From: Thermoanaerobacterium sp. RBIITD
GTDB lineage: Bacteria > Bacillota > Thermoanaerobacteria > Thermoanaerobacterales > Thermoanaerobacteraceae
DNA length: 64,000 nucleotides
Reading direction: 5' to 3'
Assembly (NCBI RefSeq): GCF_900205865.1
Contig: NZ_LT906662.1
Span: forward strand, 2,369,411 to 2,433,410
Shown here: positions 1 through 9,350 of the stretch, piece by piece
Layout: every line of letters starts with the position of its first letter
How positions within the stretch are numbered: the stretch's first letter is position 1
The notes under the pieces: model-generated
Told to the model about the DNA's origin: nothing
The model's database searches: none
The model's input: only the letters and a program-made list of their open reading frames with translations
Position numbers and translations under genes: made by a program

Positions 1-1
1 G

Positions 2-229
2 GAGGGTATACCATCAATACTAAGACGAAAATATCATGTAGATGTGATACCTGTAAGGGGATTAGTGCGCTCAAAAATCTGGTTTTCATTCAAAATAGGA
101 GCTATAAACGCAAAAAAAGTACTAAAAATGGCAGCGGAGATGGCTGCGAGTTTGTATAAAAATATCGAAATCAAATTTATTCTTACAAAAACAGGTAAAA
201 TCCAAGCAGAGTTGTTATTAGTAGCTTAA
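2..229 (+). pseudogene. C-terminal part of a probable transposase
   Basis: An open frame enters from the left window edge and stops at 227-229. Its segment reading PVRGLVRSKIWFSFKIGAIN followed by Lys/Arg-rich residues has the look of the last conserved block of DDE transposases (IS5/IS1182/IS4-like), where an RGL..v..k motif precedes a helix ending near N-x-K-K. The 40 residues after that block are not family-like. The downstream neighbour is a rhamnulokinase lacking its front, so an insertion or deletion mediated by this element is a natural explanation. The family assignment rests on motif memory only, and the true 5' extent lies outside the window. Confidence 0.45.
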
Positions 230-264
230 AAAATGTCACTTATGACACTCAAATCAATGGTATA

Positions 265-738
265 AAAATAGAGTTTCCAGAGATCAGCCAGATGGCATCT
301 AAAGCTGAGCATGAAGAGTTTATAATTAATCCCGATGACAAATTGTTTATAGCTCCCGATGATATGGCAGAAGCAATAAAGCAATATTGTGTAGAAACGG
401 GGCAGGGTTTGCCTCAGGATATCGGTGATATAGCGAGAGCTGCTTACAATGGTATAGTTGAACAATACAAAAATTGCTTAAACAATTTAGAAGACATTGT
501 AGGAAGAGAAATAGATATTATCCATATGGTTGGCGGAGGAATACAGGATAAGTTCCTGTGTAAGTTAACTGCGGATACTACGGGTAAAATAGTTGTAACA
601 GGACCTGTAGAAGCGTCAATCTATGGCAACGTGATAGTCCAACTTATGGCTTTGGGATTTATAAAAGATTTAAAAGAGGGAAGAAAAATAATAAAGAATT
701 CTATAGAGCAAGAGAGGTATTCTACACCAACTGAATAG
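265..738 (+). pseudogene. rhaB: Rhamnulokinase, 3' fragment
   Basis: Rhamnulokinase phosphorylates L-rhamnulose to L-rhamnulose 1-phosphate. Only the C-terminal part is present: INPDD near the front, the stretch ETGQGLPQDIGDI, and the FGGY-family signature HMVGGGIQDKFLCKLTAD followed by GPVEASIYGN, which is the usual end of RhaB. The family is about 480 residues long; about 155 are here. The open frame continues upstream of the ATG at 292 to a stop at 196-198. The similarity begins around 265 (residues EFPEISQMASKAE), and everything before that is not kinase-like. There is no Shine-Dalgarno before 292. The N-terminal ATP-binding half is absent, so the product should be inactive. Confidence 0.75.
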
Positions 739-791
739 TATACTAATTTTTATTATTTTTAGTTATAAATACTTATGAGGGGGAAATAAAA

Positions 792-1937
792 ATGTTAAAT
801 TTATCTACGACTTATGCTAATTTAAAGCTTAAAACGCCTATAATTGTAGGTTCTGCTGGTATAACTGGTTCTATTGAATTGTTGCAAAGAGCGGAAGAAT
901 GTGGAGCAGGTGCTGTAGTAACTAAAAGTTTATTTCAGAAGGAAATTTCTAGAAAATCACCGACACCTCGATTTAAGATAGTAAAACATACTAATACATT
1001 TACGTTTTACACATATGAGCAGGCAAGTGAATTGAATCCACAAGAATATGCAGAATTTATTTTTAATGCAAAACAAAAATTGAGTATACCTGTTATCGCT
1101 AGTATTAATTGCTATACGGATGATGCTTGGATTGAATATAGTAAATTAATGGAGGAAGCGGGAGCTGATGCAATAGAGCTTAATCTTTCATGCCCTCATG
1201 GAGTACACATTATGTCTGGTATGAACATTATTGAAGAAATGGTGCATACAACGAAAATAGTAAAAAATAACGTTAAGATACCTGTAATACCCAAAATGAC
1301 ACCGCAATCTGCAAATCCAGGATCTGATGCATTGAGGCTAGAACAAGCGGGAGCTGATGGACTTGTTATGTTTAATAGATTTACAGGTCTTGATATAGAT
1401 ATAGAAAAAGAAATACCAATTTTACATGGTGGATATGCAGGGCATGGTGGACCATGGGCTATTATGTATGGGTTGAGATGGATAAGTGCTGTATCGCCAA
1501 AATTAAAGTGTAGTATAAGTGCTAGTGGAGGCGTAATGAATGGTGAAGATGCTATTAAATATATATTATCTGGGGCATCTGCTGTTCAAATTGTTACAAC
1601 AGTTTTTTTAAATGGTTATGAAGTAATAAAACAAATAAATAAATATTTAGAACAATATTTAGATAGGAAAGGATATCGCACCATTAATGATTTTAAAGGC
1701 AAAGTTTGTGATAAAATTCTTGATATGGAATCAGTTGATAGAAGACATTGGGGAGTTGCAAGTATAAATAAGGATAAATGTATTGGTTGTGGAAAGTGTT
1801 TTAATGTTTGTATATATGATGCAATTAAAAACGATAAAGAAAAATTTATGATAAAAGAAAATTGTGATGGGTGTGGATTATGCATTGAAGTTTGTCCTGT
1901 TAATGCAATTTCAATGGTTGAAAAGGAGAGAAATTAA
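792..1937 (+). CDS. Dihydroorotate/dihydropyrimidine dehydrogenase-like FMN protein with 2x[4Fe-4S] ferredoxin tail
   Basis: A 381-residue cytoplasmic flavoprotein. Residues about 5-300 form a DHOD-type TIM barrel. The motif NLSCPHG matches the active-site cysteine region of dihydropyrimidine dehydrogenase and PreA, and GGV followed by SGASAVQIVT is the FMN phosphate site. Residues 330-340 and 358-368 carry two CxxCxxCxxxC clusters. PreA normally pairs with the FAD protein PreT and reduces pyrimidines. Here the partner gene begins 1 bp downstream and is a fumarate-reductase-like flavoprotein instead, so uracil reduction is unlikely. An electron-transfer role in oxidation of a sugar or other small molecule is my inference. 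SD GAGGGGG at 777-783. First gene of a tightly packed four-gene operon. Confidence 0.8.
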   Translation: MLNLSTTYANLKLKTPIIVGSAGITGSIELLQRAEECGAGAVVTKSLFQKEISRKSPTPRFKIVKHTNTFTFYTYEQASELNPQEYAEFIFNAKQKLSIPVIASINCYTDDAWIEYSKLMEEAGADAIELNLSCPHGVHIMSGMNIIEEMVHTTKIVKNNVKIPVIPKMTPQSANPGSDALRLEQAGADGLVMFNRFTGLDIDIEKEIPILHGGYAGHGGPWAIMYGLRWISAVSPKLKCSISASGGVMNGEDAIKYILSGASAVQIVTTVFLNGYEVIKQINKYLEQYLDRKGYRTINDFKGKVCDKILDMESVDRRHWGVASINKDKCIGCGKCFNVCIYDAIKNDKEKFMIKENCDGCGLCIEVCPVNAISMVEKERN

Positions 1938-1938
1938 A

Positions 1939-3738
1939 GTGATATATAAAGCTGACGTTTTGGTAATAGGTGGTGGTGGCGCAGGACTTAGAGCGGCAAT
2001 TGCAGCCTATGAAAGAGCGCATAATTCAAATAAAAATATAAAAATAATTATTGCAGTAAAAGGAAGACTTGGTGCTTGTGGTACAACTGCATTAGCATAT
2101 TCCGATAGAATGGCTTTTCATGTAACACTTCCTACAACTTGTCCGCGAATAAACGATAATTGGAAATACCACGCTAAAGATATTTATGAGATTGGCGGAT
2201 TTGTTTCCGACTATGACTTGGCTGAAATTTTAGCAAAAAATTCAGCAGAAGCTTATTATTATTTAGAAAGATTAGGAGTACCATTTGTTAAAGAGAATGA
2301 TATACCGTCTCAGTTTGTAACTGATGGTTCGATATATGCTCGAGCTTGTTTTACTGGACCAGATACTGCAGTTCAAATAGAAAAGGCTCTTGTGAGAAAA
2401 ATTAGTGAAATCAAAGAAATTGAAGTTTTAGAAAATGTAATGGTAAGTGACTTAATTGTGGTAGATAATAAAATTTTTGGTGCGGTTGGGTTTATAGATG
2501 AACATGAAATAATTATTCTTGCAAAATCTGTAATATTAGCAACAGGTGGGGCAGGGGAGATTTATGGTAATAATGTCTATCCAATTGGGATGACAGGTGA
2601 TGGATATGCAATGGCATTAAGGGCAGGTGCTGAGCTTGTTAATATGGAATTCATCCAAATTGGTTTAGCATCGCCAAAAACGAAGATTGCATGTTCTGGA
2701 AGTATAATGAGATGTATACCAAGGTTTGTTAATGATAAAGGAGAAGAGTTTTTAATTAATTATGGTATAACATTTAATGACATATTTGAAAAAGGTTCAA
2801 CATGGCCAATTAGTGCTGAACACAAAACTTGGAATATAGATGTTGCTGTTTTTAGGGAAATAATGAGGGGAAATAGGGTTTTTCTAGATTTCGGACAGAA
2901 CCCTAGTGGATTTAATTTTGAATATTTAAGAGATGATTTGAAAAAGAAATATTATGATGAGATAAAAGAATTGACAAGTTGTAGATTAACTCCAATTGAT
3001 AGATTACAAGAAATAAATCCGCAAACGATAAAGTGGTTTTCTGAAAGGGGAATTGATCTAAAAAAGGATTTATTAGAAATTAAGCCATCTATTCAACATT
3101 TTCAAGGTGGAGTAAAAATAAGACAGAAAGCTCAAACAAATGTTGCGGGTTTATATGCATGTGGTGAATGTGCAGGAGGGCAACATGGAGCAAATAGACC
3201 AGGCGGGAATTCACTTTTGGATACTCAGGTTTTCGGTAAAGTTGCAGGGGAAAATGCTTTTGAATTTTCTTTAAGTGTAGATTTAGACGAGGATGTTGGA
3301 CTTCTTAAAGCACGTGACATATTTGAAAGGTATAAAGATTTTATATCCCAAAGTGGAATAAATTTAGAAAAAGCAAAGGAAAAGCTTAGATATGTAATGG
3401 ATTTATATGCAAGCGTAATAAGGTATCCTGATGGCTTACAAGAAGCATTAGGTCTTATAAATGAATTAAAAGCAAAACAAATAAAACCAATTGAATATAC
3501 AGGTATTTTAGAATTTGAAAATATGCTTTTGATTTCGGAAGCTATTGTAAAAAGTTGTATATTGCGTAAGGAAAGCCGTGGACCACATCTTATGTTTGAA
3601 AGATCTGATGATTTATTGCCGAAGCCAAGAAATGAAAAATATAATTTTTATCATGTTTGCAAACTTGATAACAAAAAAAACGAAATTGAAGTAAATAGGA
3701 TTGAACCTATAAAGCCACAAGATTTGGAGGCGATATAG
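1939..3738 (+). CDS. FAD-dependent oxidoreductase, fumarate reductase/L-aspartate oxidase family
   Basis: A 599-residue flavoprotein. The GTG start at 1939 is chosen because AAAAGGAGAG lies 9-18 bp upstream and the start sits directly after the stop of the previous gene. The N-terminus ADVLVIGGGGAGLRAAIAA is the dinucleotide-binding fold. GMTGDGYAMALRAGAEL, IQHFQGGVKI, GLYACGECAGG and NRPGGNSLLDTQVFG are the FAD and active-site blocks of the SdhA/FrdA/NadB superfamily, and the C-terminal RESRGPH matches the family end domain. It has no signal peptide and no covalent-FAD context that I can confirm. No iron-sulfur or membrane-anchor subunits (SdhB/C) are present; the only Fe-S partner is the preceding ferredoxin-tailed DHOD homologue. 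Substrate unknown. Confidence 0.8.
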   Translation: MIYKADVLVIGGGGAGLRAAIAAYERAHNSNKNIKIIIAVKGRLGACGTTALAYSDRMAFHVTLPTTCPRINDNWKYHAKDIYEIGGFVSDYDLAEILAKNSAEAYYYLERLGVPFVKENDIPSQFVTDGSIYARACFTGPDTAVQIEKALVRKISEIKEIEVLENVMVSDLIVVDNKIFGAVGFIDEHEIIILAKSVILATGGAGEIYGNNVYPIGMTGDGYAMALRAGAELVNMEFIQIGLASPKTKIACSGSIMRCIPRFVNDKGEEFLINYGITFNDIFEKGSTWPISAEHKTWNIDVAVFREIMRGNRVFLDFGQNPSGFNFEYLRDDLKKKYYDEIKELTSCRLTPIDRLQEINPQTIKWFSERGIDLKKDLLEIKPSIQHFQGGVKIRQKAQTNVAGLYACGECAGGQHGANRPGGNSLLDTQVFGKVAGENAFEFSLSVDLDEDVGLLKARDIFERYKDFISQSGINLEKAKEKLRYVMDLYASVIRYPDGLQEALGLINELKAKQIKPIEYTGILEFENMLLISEAIVKSCILRKESRGPHLMFERSDDLLPKPRNEKYNFYHVCKLDNKKNEIEVNRIEPIKPQDLEAI

Positions 3739-4827
3739 ATGAAAGCACGTGCAATGGTCCTCGAAGAATTCAATAAACCTCTTGTTATGAGGGAATTTGA
3801 ATTGAAATTACCAGAAGATGGCGAACTTTTAGTTAAAATAGAAGCTGCTGGAGTATGTGGTTCTGATGCACATATATTCAAAGGTAACGATCCAAGAGCG
3901 AAATTACCGATGATTCTTGGTCATGAAGGTGTCGGTCGGGTTGAAACAATTTCGGGGAATTGGAAAGATGTGTATGGTTATGAGCTGAAAGAAGGAGATT
4001 TAATAATTTGGGATAGAGGCGTAACTTGTGGCAAATGTTATTATTGTACAGTTAAAAAAGAACCTTATTTATGCCAAGATAGATGGACATATGGAATAAG
4101 TGTGGGGTGTAGTCAACCGCCTTATTTGAGAGGATGCTATTCTGAATATATATATCTTGATAAAAATACCAAAGTGTTAAAAATAGATAATAATATAGAA
4201 CCCGAAATATTAGTGTCAGCATCATGTTCAGGAGCAACATGTGCGCATGCATTTGATACTATTTCACATGATATTGGTGATACTGTTTTAATCCAAGGTC
4301 CAGGGCCTATTGGGCTTTATGCAATATTATTTGCTAAAGAATATGGTGCACAAAATATTGTTGTAATTGGCGGTACGAAAGAAAGATTAAATATGTGTAA
4401 GGAATTTGGTGCAACCATTGTACTTGATAGAAATTTAACTACATTAGAGCAAAGAAAAGAAATTATTATGGATATAACAAAAGGAAAGGGTGTAGACTTA
4501 GCAATTGAAGCGGTAGGTCATCCATCTGCGGTTAGCGAAGGAATTAAGTTGGTTAGAAATGGAGGAAATTATTTGTCGCTTGGCTTTGGCGATCCAAATG
4601 GTACAGTGACAATTGACTGTTATTATGATATAACAAGGAAAAATTTAAGGTATCAAGGTATTTGGGTAAGTGATACGAAACATCTTTATATGGCAGCTAA
4701 TTTAGTATTAAACAATAAGGAATTGTTTAAGAAAATGATAACAAATAAATATAAATTATCTGATGCTACTCAAGCTTTAATGGATATGGCAAATAGAAAT
4801 ACAGTAAAATCTATATTGATACCTTAG
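3739..4827 (+). CDS. Zinc-dependent alcohol/polyol dehydrogenase (MDR family)
   Basis: 362 residues, normal length for medium-chain dehydrogenases. Catalytic-zinc motifs are GVCGSD and GHEGVG. A structural-zinc-like lobe is CGKCYYC followed by a cysteine in PYLC. The NAD(P) fold is GPGPIGLYAILFAKEYGA. The family oxidises secondary alcohols, polyols or sugar alcohols; substrate cannot be read from the sequence. The ATG immediately follows the preceding stop codon, and the SD GGAGGCGAT lies inside the upstream gene, so translation is probably coupled. It belongs to the same operon as the flavoprotein pair and the Gfo/Idh protein, suggesting sequential oxidations of one carbohydrate. Confidence 0.85.
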   Translation: MKARAMVLEEFNKPLVMREFELKLPEDGELLVKIEAAGVCGSDAHIFKGNDPRAKLPMILGHEGVGRVETISGNWKDVYGYELKEGDLIIWDRGVTCGKCYYCTVKKEPYLCQDRWTYGISVGCSQPPYLRGCYSEYIYLDKNTKVLKIDNNIEPEILVSASCSGATCAHAFDTISHDIGDTVLIQGPGPIGLYAILFAKEYGAQNIVVIGGTKERLNMCKEFGATIVLDRNLTTLEQRKEIIMDITKGKGVDLAIEAVGHPSAVSEGIKLVRNGGNYLSLGFGDPNGTVTIDCYYDITRKNLRYQGIWVSDTKHLYMAANLVLNNKELFKKMITNKYKLSDATQALMDMANRNTVKSILIP

Positions 4828-4852
4828 AATTAATTTTAGGAGGACGAGAATT

Positions 4853-6064
4853 TTGAATATAGCAAGAATAGGGTTAATAGGAATTAGTGGATTTGGTAGT
4901 ATTCATTTAAGGTCAATAAATTTTTTAGAAGGGAAAAAGGTTAATTTAAAAGCTATTACGGAAGTAAATTATGAGAAAAATAAAGATATAATAAATAAAT
5001 TATCATTAAATGGTGTTAAATATTTTAAGGACTACAGACAAATGTTAAATGATATGAAAAATTTGGATTTTGTGGTTATTTCTACACCTATTCATTTTCA
5101 TGCTCAAATGGCAATAGACGCAATAAAGGAAGGATTTAATGTATTGTTAGAAAAACCACCTGCTGTTACAATTCAAGATATTAATGCAATAATTGAAGCA
5201 AAAAGAAATTACAATAAGATTTGCGCAGTTGATTTTCAAAATACTTCTGGTACAGCTTTTAGAAAACTTATCGAATACATTAAATCAGGGAAATTAGGAA
5301 AGATTAAAACAATTATAGGTGTTGGCTGTTGGAAAAGAGATGATAGTTATTACCAAAGGAACAATTGGGCAGGTAAGTTAGTTATTAATAATAATTATGT
5401 ATTAGATGGGTCAATTAATAATCCGTTAGCTCATCTATTGAATAATGAATTAATTATAGCTGAGTCCTCAGAAAAAGGAGGTGGAGAACCAAAAGAAGTG
5501 ATTTCAGAGCTCTATCATGGACATAAGATTGAAGGTGAGGATACAGCTTGCGTTAAAATAGTAACAACAAAAGGAATAGAGGTATATTATTATTCAACAC
5601 TATGTAATAAGCGAGAAGAGTTACCATATATAATTGTTGAAGCTGAAAAAGCGAATGTGTATTGGAATTATGATAATAAATTTCGTATAAAGTATTTTGA
5701 TGGGAATGAAGAAGTATATGATGGTGGTAAAGAAGATTTATTTGTTAAGATATATGAAAACATGATAGAACATTTATTTAAAGGTAAAGAATTATATTGT
5801 CCAGTTGAAATTACGAGAAATTTTGTACTTGCATCTAATGGAGCTTTTGAGTCATCTAAAGAAATTTTTGATATTCCTGATGAGTTTATTGAAGTTAATA
5901 TAGAGGATGGGAAAAAATTTACTTATATCAAGAATATAAGAGAGATAATTGAATACGCAAGTGAAAACAAAAAATTGTTTTCCGAAATGAATGTTAATTG
6001 GGGAAGGAAGACGGAAAAGGTTAATATGAAAAATTATGAGAAATTTGATTTGTTTAAAAAATGA
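4853..6064 (+). CDS. Gfo/Idh/MocA family oxidoreductase
   Basis: A 403-residue NAD(P)-dependent sugar or inositol dehydrogenase-like protein. It has an N-terminal Rossmann fold (IGLIGISGFGSIHLRS), the family EKP motif (LLEKPPAVT), and a central DGSINNPLAHLLNN block in the position of the catalytic Asp/His region. The C-terminus is longer than the usual 330-370 residues. The start is TTG at 4853, supported by TTAGGAGGA at 4836-4844. It is the last gene of the A+T-rich redox operon, 25 bp behind the zinc dehydrogenase. Members act on myo-inositol, glucose-fructose, UDP-sugars or 3-keto sugars; none can be preferred here. Confidence 0.75.
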   Translation: MNIARIGLIGISGFGSIHLRSINFLEGKKVNLKAITEVNYEKNKDIINKLSLNGVKYFKDYRQMLNDMKNLDFVVISTPIHFHAQMAIDAIKEGFNVLLEKPPAVTIQDINAIIEAKRNYNKICAVDFQNTSGTAFRKLIEYIKSGKLGKIKTIIGVGCWKRDDSYYQRNNWAGKLVINNNYVLDGSINNPLAHLLNNELIIAESSEKGGGEPKEVISELYHGHKIEGEDTACVKIVTTKGIEVYYYSTLCNKREELPYIIVEAEKANVYWNYDNKFRIKYFDGNEEVYDGGKEDLFVKIYENMIEHLFKGKELYCPVEITRNFVLASNGAFESSKEIFDIPDEFIEVNIEDGKKFTYIKNIREIIEYASENKKLFSEMNVNWGRKTEKVNMKNYEKFDLFKK

Positions 6065-6141
6065 GCATAGGCTAGATAATCAATATAACTTATAAATGTG
6101 TATTAAAATTGTAGCTTAAATCTAGGAAGAAGGAATACCAA

Positions 6142-7212
6142 ATGAGCAGAGAAAACGGTATGTACTATATGCCAGAAAGCAAAGCTAAAAAAGTCTTCAG
6201 TGAAGGAGATTTTGAATTTGCAGCAATTGGACTAGATCATGGGCACATATATGGAATGACAAAAGGACTAATAGAAGCCGGTGCACAGGTAAAATGGGTA
6301 TATGACAAAGACCCAGAGAAAGTTGAAAGATTCATAAAAGCATTTCCTACTGCCAAAAAGGCCAGAGACGAAGATGAAATACTGATGGATAACTCAGTTA
6401 AATTGGTAGCAAGTGCAGCCATACCATCAGAAAGGTGCGCTATAGGCTTAAAAGCTATGGATGCTGGCAAAGACTACTTTGCAGACAAGCCGCCTATGAC
6501 AACAAGAGAGCAACTGGAGCAAGCTAAAGAGAAAGTGAAAAAGACGAAGAGAAAATATGCAGTCTATTATGGTGAAAGGCTTCACAATGAAGCATCTGTC
6601 TATGCAGGACAATTAGTAGAAAAAGGGGCAATAGGACGAGTAATACAAGTCATTGGCATGGGACCACATAGAGAAGGAAAGGGAAGGCCTGACTGGTTCT
6701 ACGAAAAGGACAAATTTGGAGGAATACTGTGCGATATAGGAAGCCATCAAATAGAACAGTTTTTGTTTTTTACAGGTGCAAAAGATGCTAAGGTCCAATC
6801 AGCAAAAGTAGCAAATTACAATCATAAACAGTATCCCACTTTTGAGGACTTTGGCGATGTGACACTAGTTGGCGACAATGGCGCAACAGGCTATTTTAGG
6901 CTTGATTGGTTTACTCCAGATGGCCTTGGCACATGGGGAGACGGAAGACTATTTATATTAGGAACAGATGGATATATAGAGCTTAGAAAGTACATCGATG
7001 TTGCTAGAGAAAATACGACAGACCATGTTTACATGGCAAATAAAGATGGCGAATATCATATGGATGTAAAGGGGAAAGTCGGATTTCCTTTCTTTGGTGA
7101 ATTAATACTGGACTGCTTAAACAGGACAGAAAATGCCATGACACAAGAGCATATATTTAAAGCTATAGAGCTAGCATTAGATGCACAGACTAGTGCTGTA
7201 AAAGTGGAATAA
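6142..7212 (+). CDS. Gfo/Idh/MocA family oxidoreductase (second copy)
   Basis: 356 residues. The N-terminal fold is unusual (FAAIGLDHGHIYGMTKGLIEAG in place of a plain GxGxxG). The family KP motif is present (ADKPPMTTREQ), and the block GGILCDIGSHQIEQFL holds the usual catalytic Asp and His. It is clearly different from the preceding Gfo/Idh protein: less A+T-rich codon use and little sequence likeness, so it is not a recent duplicate. SD GAAGAAGGAA at 6125-6134. It sits 67 bp before a hairpin and the GH52 gene, so it probably belongs to the xylan block. Substrate unknown; a sugar or sugar-acid dehydrogenase is the best general call. Confidence 0.75.
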   Translation: MSRENGMYYMPESKAKKVFSEGDFEFAAIGLDHGHIYGMTKGLIEAGAQVKWVYDKDPEKVERFIKAFPTAKKARDEDEILMDNSVKLVASAAIPSERCAIGLKAMDAGKDYFADKPPMTTREQLEQAKEKVKKTKRKYAVYYGERLHNEASVYAGQLVEKGAIGRVIQVIGMGPHREGKGRPDWFYEKDKFGGILCDIGSHQIEQFLFFTGAKDAKVQSAKVANYNHKQYPTFEDFGDVTLVGDNGATGYFRLDWFTPDGLGTWGDGRLFILGTDGYIELRKYIDVARENTTDHVYMANKDGEYHMDVKGKVGFPFFGELILDCLNRTENAMTQEHIFKAIELALDAQTSAVKVE

Positions 7213-7222
7213 ATAAAATAAT

Positions 7223-7256
7223 GAGGTCCTATCTATATTTCTGCTGGTAGGACCTC
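7223..7256 (+). terminator. Intergenic hairpin, partial terminator or processing site
   Basis: Perfect 9-bp inverted repeat GAGGTCCTA / TAGGACCTC with a 16-nt loop between the Gfo/Idh gene and the GH52 gene. No T-run follows, so it may stabilise or process the mRNA rather than terminate it. Confidence 0.5.
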
Positions 7257-7278
7257 GATAGATAAGGAGTGTTGTGAT

Positions 7279-9321
7279 TTGGAAAACAAATCTTTTTATG
7301 CGCATCACAGCGCATTTGGAGCTTTTTCAAGTTTTGTGATTGGAAAATGCGGTAAGGGCGGTGGCGTTGTACTAAATGATGTGCGGCCGCCTGAGAACAA
7401 TGTCTATATTGGATACAAAATAGATGGAGTGATAAACCTACTTCCATTTATTAAAGATGATACAAAAAATGCTGAGGAAGAGTTTACAGGAGAAGTCTCT
7501 ACAAACAAAAAAGAAAAAAATATAAAAGTTTTTAAAGAAGATGAAATAGAAAGAGAGTTAGGATGGGCATCAGACACATGGACTGCTGGAAACTTTAGAT
7601 TTTCAATACTTACTCCATTTGGATACGTCAAAGATCCTGCAGTGATGGATGAAAATGAGAAAAAACTCGCACTGGCTCCTGTTATATTTGTGCAGTTGAC
7701 GATGGACAACACTGACAGTGATAAGGACGCTGAGATGATATTTGGCTTTGAAGGGCCTAAAAGGATATTATCTGAGCTAACAGACGGAAAGTACTTAGGT
7801 GGTGCCTTTGAAAGAAAATACGGTTTTGCCATCAAAAAAAGCGATGATGTAAGAGAACTGTCAAGACTTGATATTTTGACGTCATGGGCCAATGGCAATT
7901 ATCAAAACCACGGTCTTGGTAGAGCACCTTCTTTGATATTTAAAGTTCCTGCAGGTGCCAAGAGAACATTTACTATTGCATTAGCAACTTATCAAAGTGG
8001 AATTATAACGACAGGAATTGATACTGAGTTTTACTATACTTCTGTGTTTAAGTCGCTAGAGGATGTCCTTGCGTTTGGTCTTGACAATGTTGATTATTAT
8101 GTAAATTTGGCTAGAGAAAGGGATGAAGAGCTTAGGAAAAGCGGACTCAATGAATACAGGCAGTTTTTGCTAGCTCATGCTGCTCACAGCTATTATGCCA
8201 GCACTGAGCTTCTTAAAAGAACCGATGGTACGCCTTTATGGGTTGTAAATGAAGGCGAATATATAATGATAAACACATTTGATTTGACGGTTGATCATGT
8301 CTTCTGGGAAATGAGATTTCACCCGTGGACTATTACAAATACACTGGACTTGTACGTGGAAAATTACAGCTACAAGGATCAAGCAGGTCTTGCATTTACA
8401 CATGATATGGGTGTTGCAAATGGTTTTTCTAAAAAAGGGTATTCTTCTTATGAACTTCCTAACCTTACAGGATGCTTCAGTTATATGACTCATGAGGAGC
8501 TTTTAAACTGGGTGCTGACAGGTTCTGTTTATGCCATAAAAATGAACGACAAAGAATGGCTTAATAAGAACATGGATGTTTTTTCTGAATGCTTTGATTC
8601 CATCATTGCAAGGGATAAGAATAACGACGGGATAATGGATGTGGACAGTTCAAGATGCCAAAATGGCTCAGAGATAACTACTTATGACAGCCTTGATGAA
8701 AGCCTTGGTCAGGCGAGAAATAATTTATACCTTGGCGTAAAGACGTGGGCAGCGTATGTAGTACTACATGGACTATTTAAAGAAAATGGATTGGAAGAAA
8801 AGGCGAAAAAAGCGCTAGAAAAGGCGAAAGAGGCTGCAAATACAATTGTTGGCAAGTTTGATACAGAAAATCAGTATATCCCTGCGGTATTTGAAAATGG
8901 AAATACATCTAGGATAATACCGGCTGTTGAGGCGTTGGTTTATCCGTATGTTGTAGGATATACTGACTTTGTAAGCGAGGTAGGAGTTTTTGGTGAGCTT
9001 ATAAAGGTATTGAAGAAGCATGTTATGACGATTATGAAACCGGGTATATGCATAGATGAAGTATCTGGTGGCTGGAAGCTTTCCTCAACAAGCAAGAATA
9101 CATGGAACAGTAAGATATTCTTGTGTCAATATGTCATAAAAGATGTGCTTAATATAGACTTTGGAGATAAAGAGATTGAGTGGGATAGAGTACACGCAAT
9201 GTGGCAACAGGTGTCTTGCAGTGAAGATTGTGCTACAGACCAGGTTAATAGCGACACAGGTTCACCTAGAGGAAGCCGTCTCTATCCGAGGCTTGTAACA
9301 AGCATACTGTGGATGAAATAA
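7279..9321 (+). CDS. GH52 beta-xylosidase
   Basis: A 680-residue cytoplasmic enzyme without signal peptide; it releases D-xylose from the non-reducing end of xylo-oligosaccharides. Length and blocks follow GH52: the N-terminal [14 protein letters not shown] and [27 protein letters not shown] at 321-328 followed by [18 protein letters not shown], and [19 protein letters not shown] at 466-484. By recall of the Geobacillus enzyme, the nucleophile is the glutamate in NEGEY (E325) and the general acid is an aspartate in the YDSLD block. The TTG start at 7279 is preceded by AAGGAG at 7264-7269. It is followed 29 bp later by the GH39 gene, so both are probably on one message. Confidence 0.9.
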   Translation: MENKSFYAHHSAFGAFSSFVIGKCGKGGGVVLNDVRPPENNVYIGYKIDGVINLLPFIKDDTKNAEEEFTGEVSTNKKEKNIKVFKEDEIERELGWASDTWTAGNFRFSILTPFGYVKDPAVMDENEKKLALAPVIFVQLTMDNTDSDKDAEMIFGFEGPKRILSELTDGKYLGGAFERKYGFAIKKSDDVRELSRLDILTSWANGNYQNHGLGRAPSLIFKVPAGAKRTFTIALATYQSGIITTGIDTEFYYTSVFKSLEDVLAFGLDNVDYYVNLARERDEELRKSGLNEYRQFLLAHAAHSYYASTELLKRTDGTPLWVVNEGEYIMINTFDLTVDHVFWEMRFHPWTITNTLDLYVENYSYKDQAGLAFTHDMGVANGFSKKGYSSYELPNLTGCFSYMTHEELLNWVLTGSVYAIKMNDKEWLNKNMDVFSECFDSIIARDKNNDGIMDVDSSRCQNGSEITTYDSLDESLGQARNNLYLGVKTWAAYVVLHGLFKENGLEEKAKKALEKAKEAANTIVGKFDTENQYIPAVFENGNTSRIIPAVEALVYPYVVGYTDFVSEVGVFGELIKVLKKHVMTIMKPGICIDEVSGGWKLSSTSKNTWNSKIFLCQYVIKDVLNIDFGDKEIEWDRVHAMWQQVSCSEDCATDQVNSDTGSPRGSRLYPRLVTSILWMK

Positions 9322-9350
9322 TTTTTAAAATTGCTATCGGGGGTCTTAAC

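Noticed and set aside
7404-7898. Reverse-strand open frame of 164 codons
   Set aside because: Lies wholly opposite the GH52 gene, Ser/Leu-rich shadow composition, no ribosome site.
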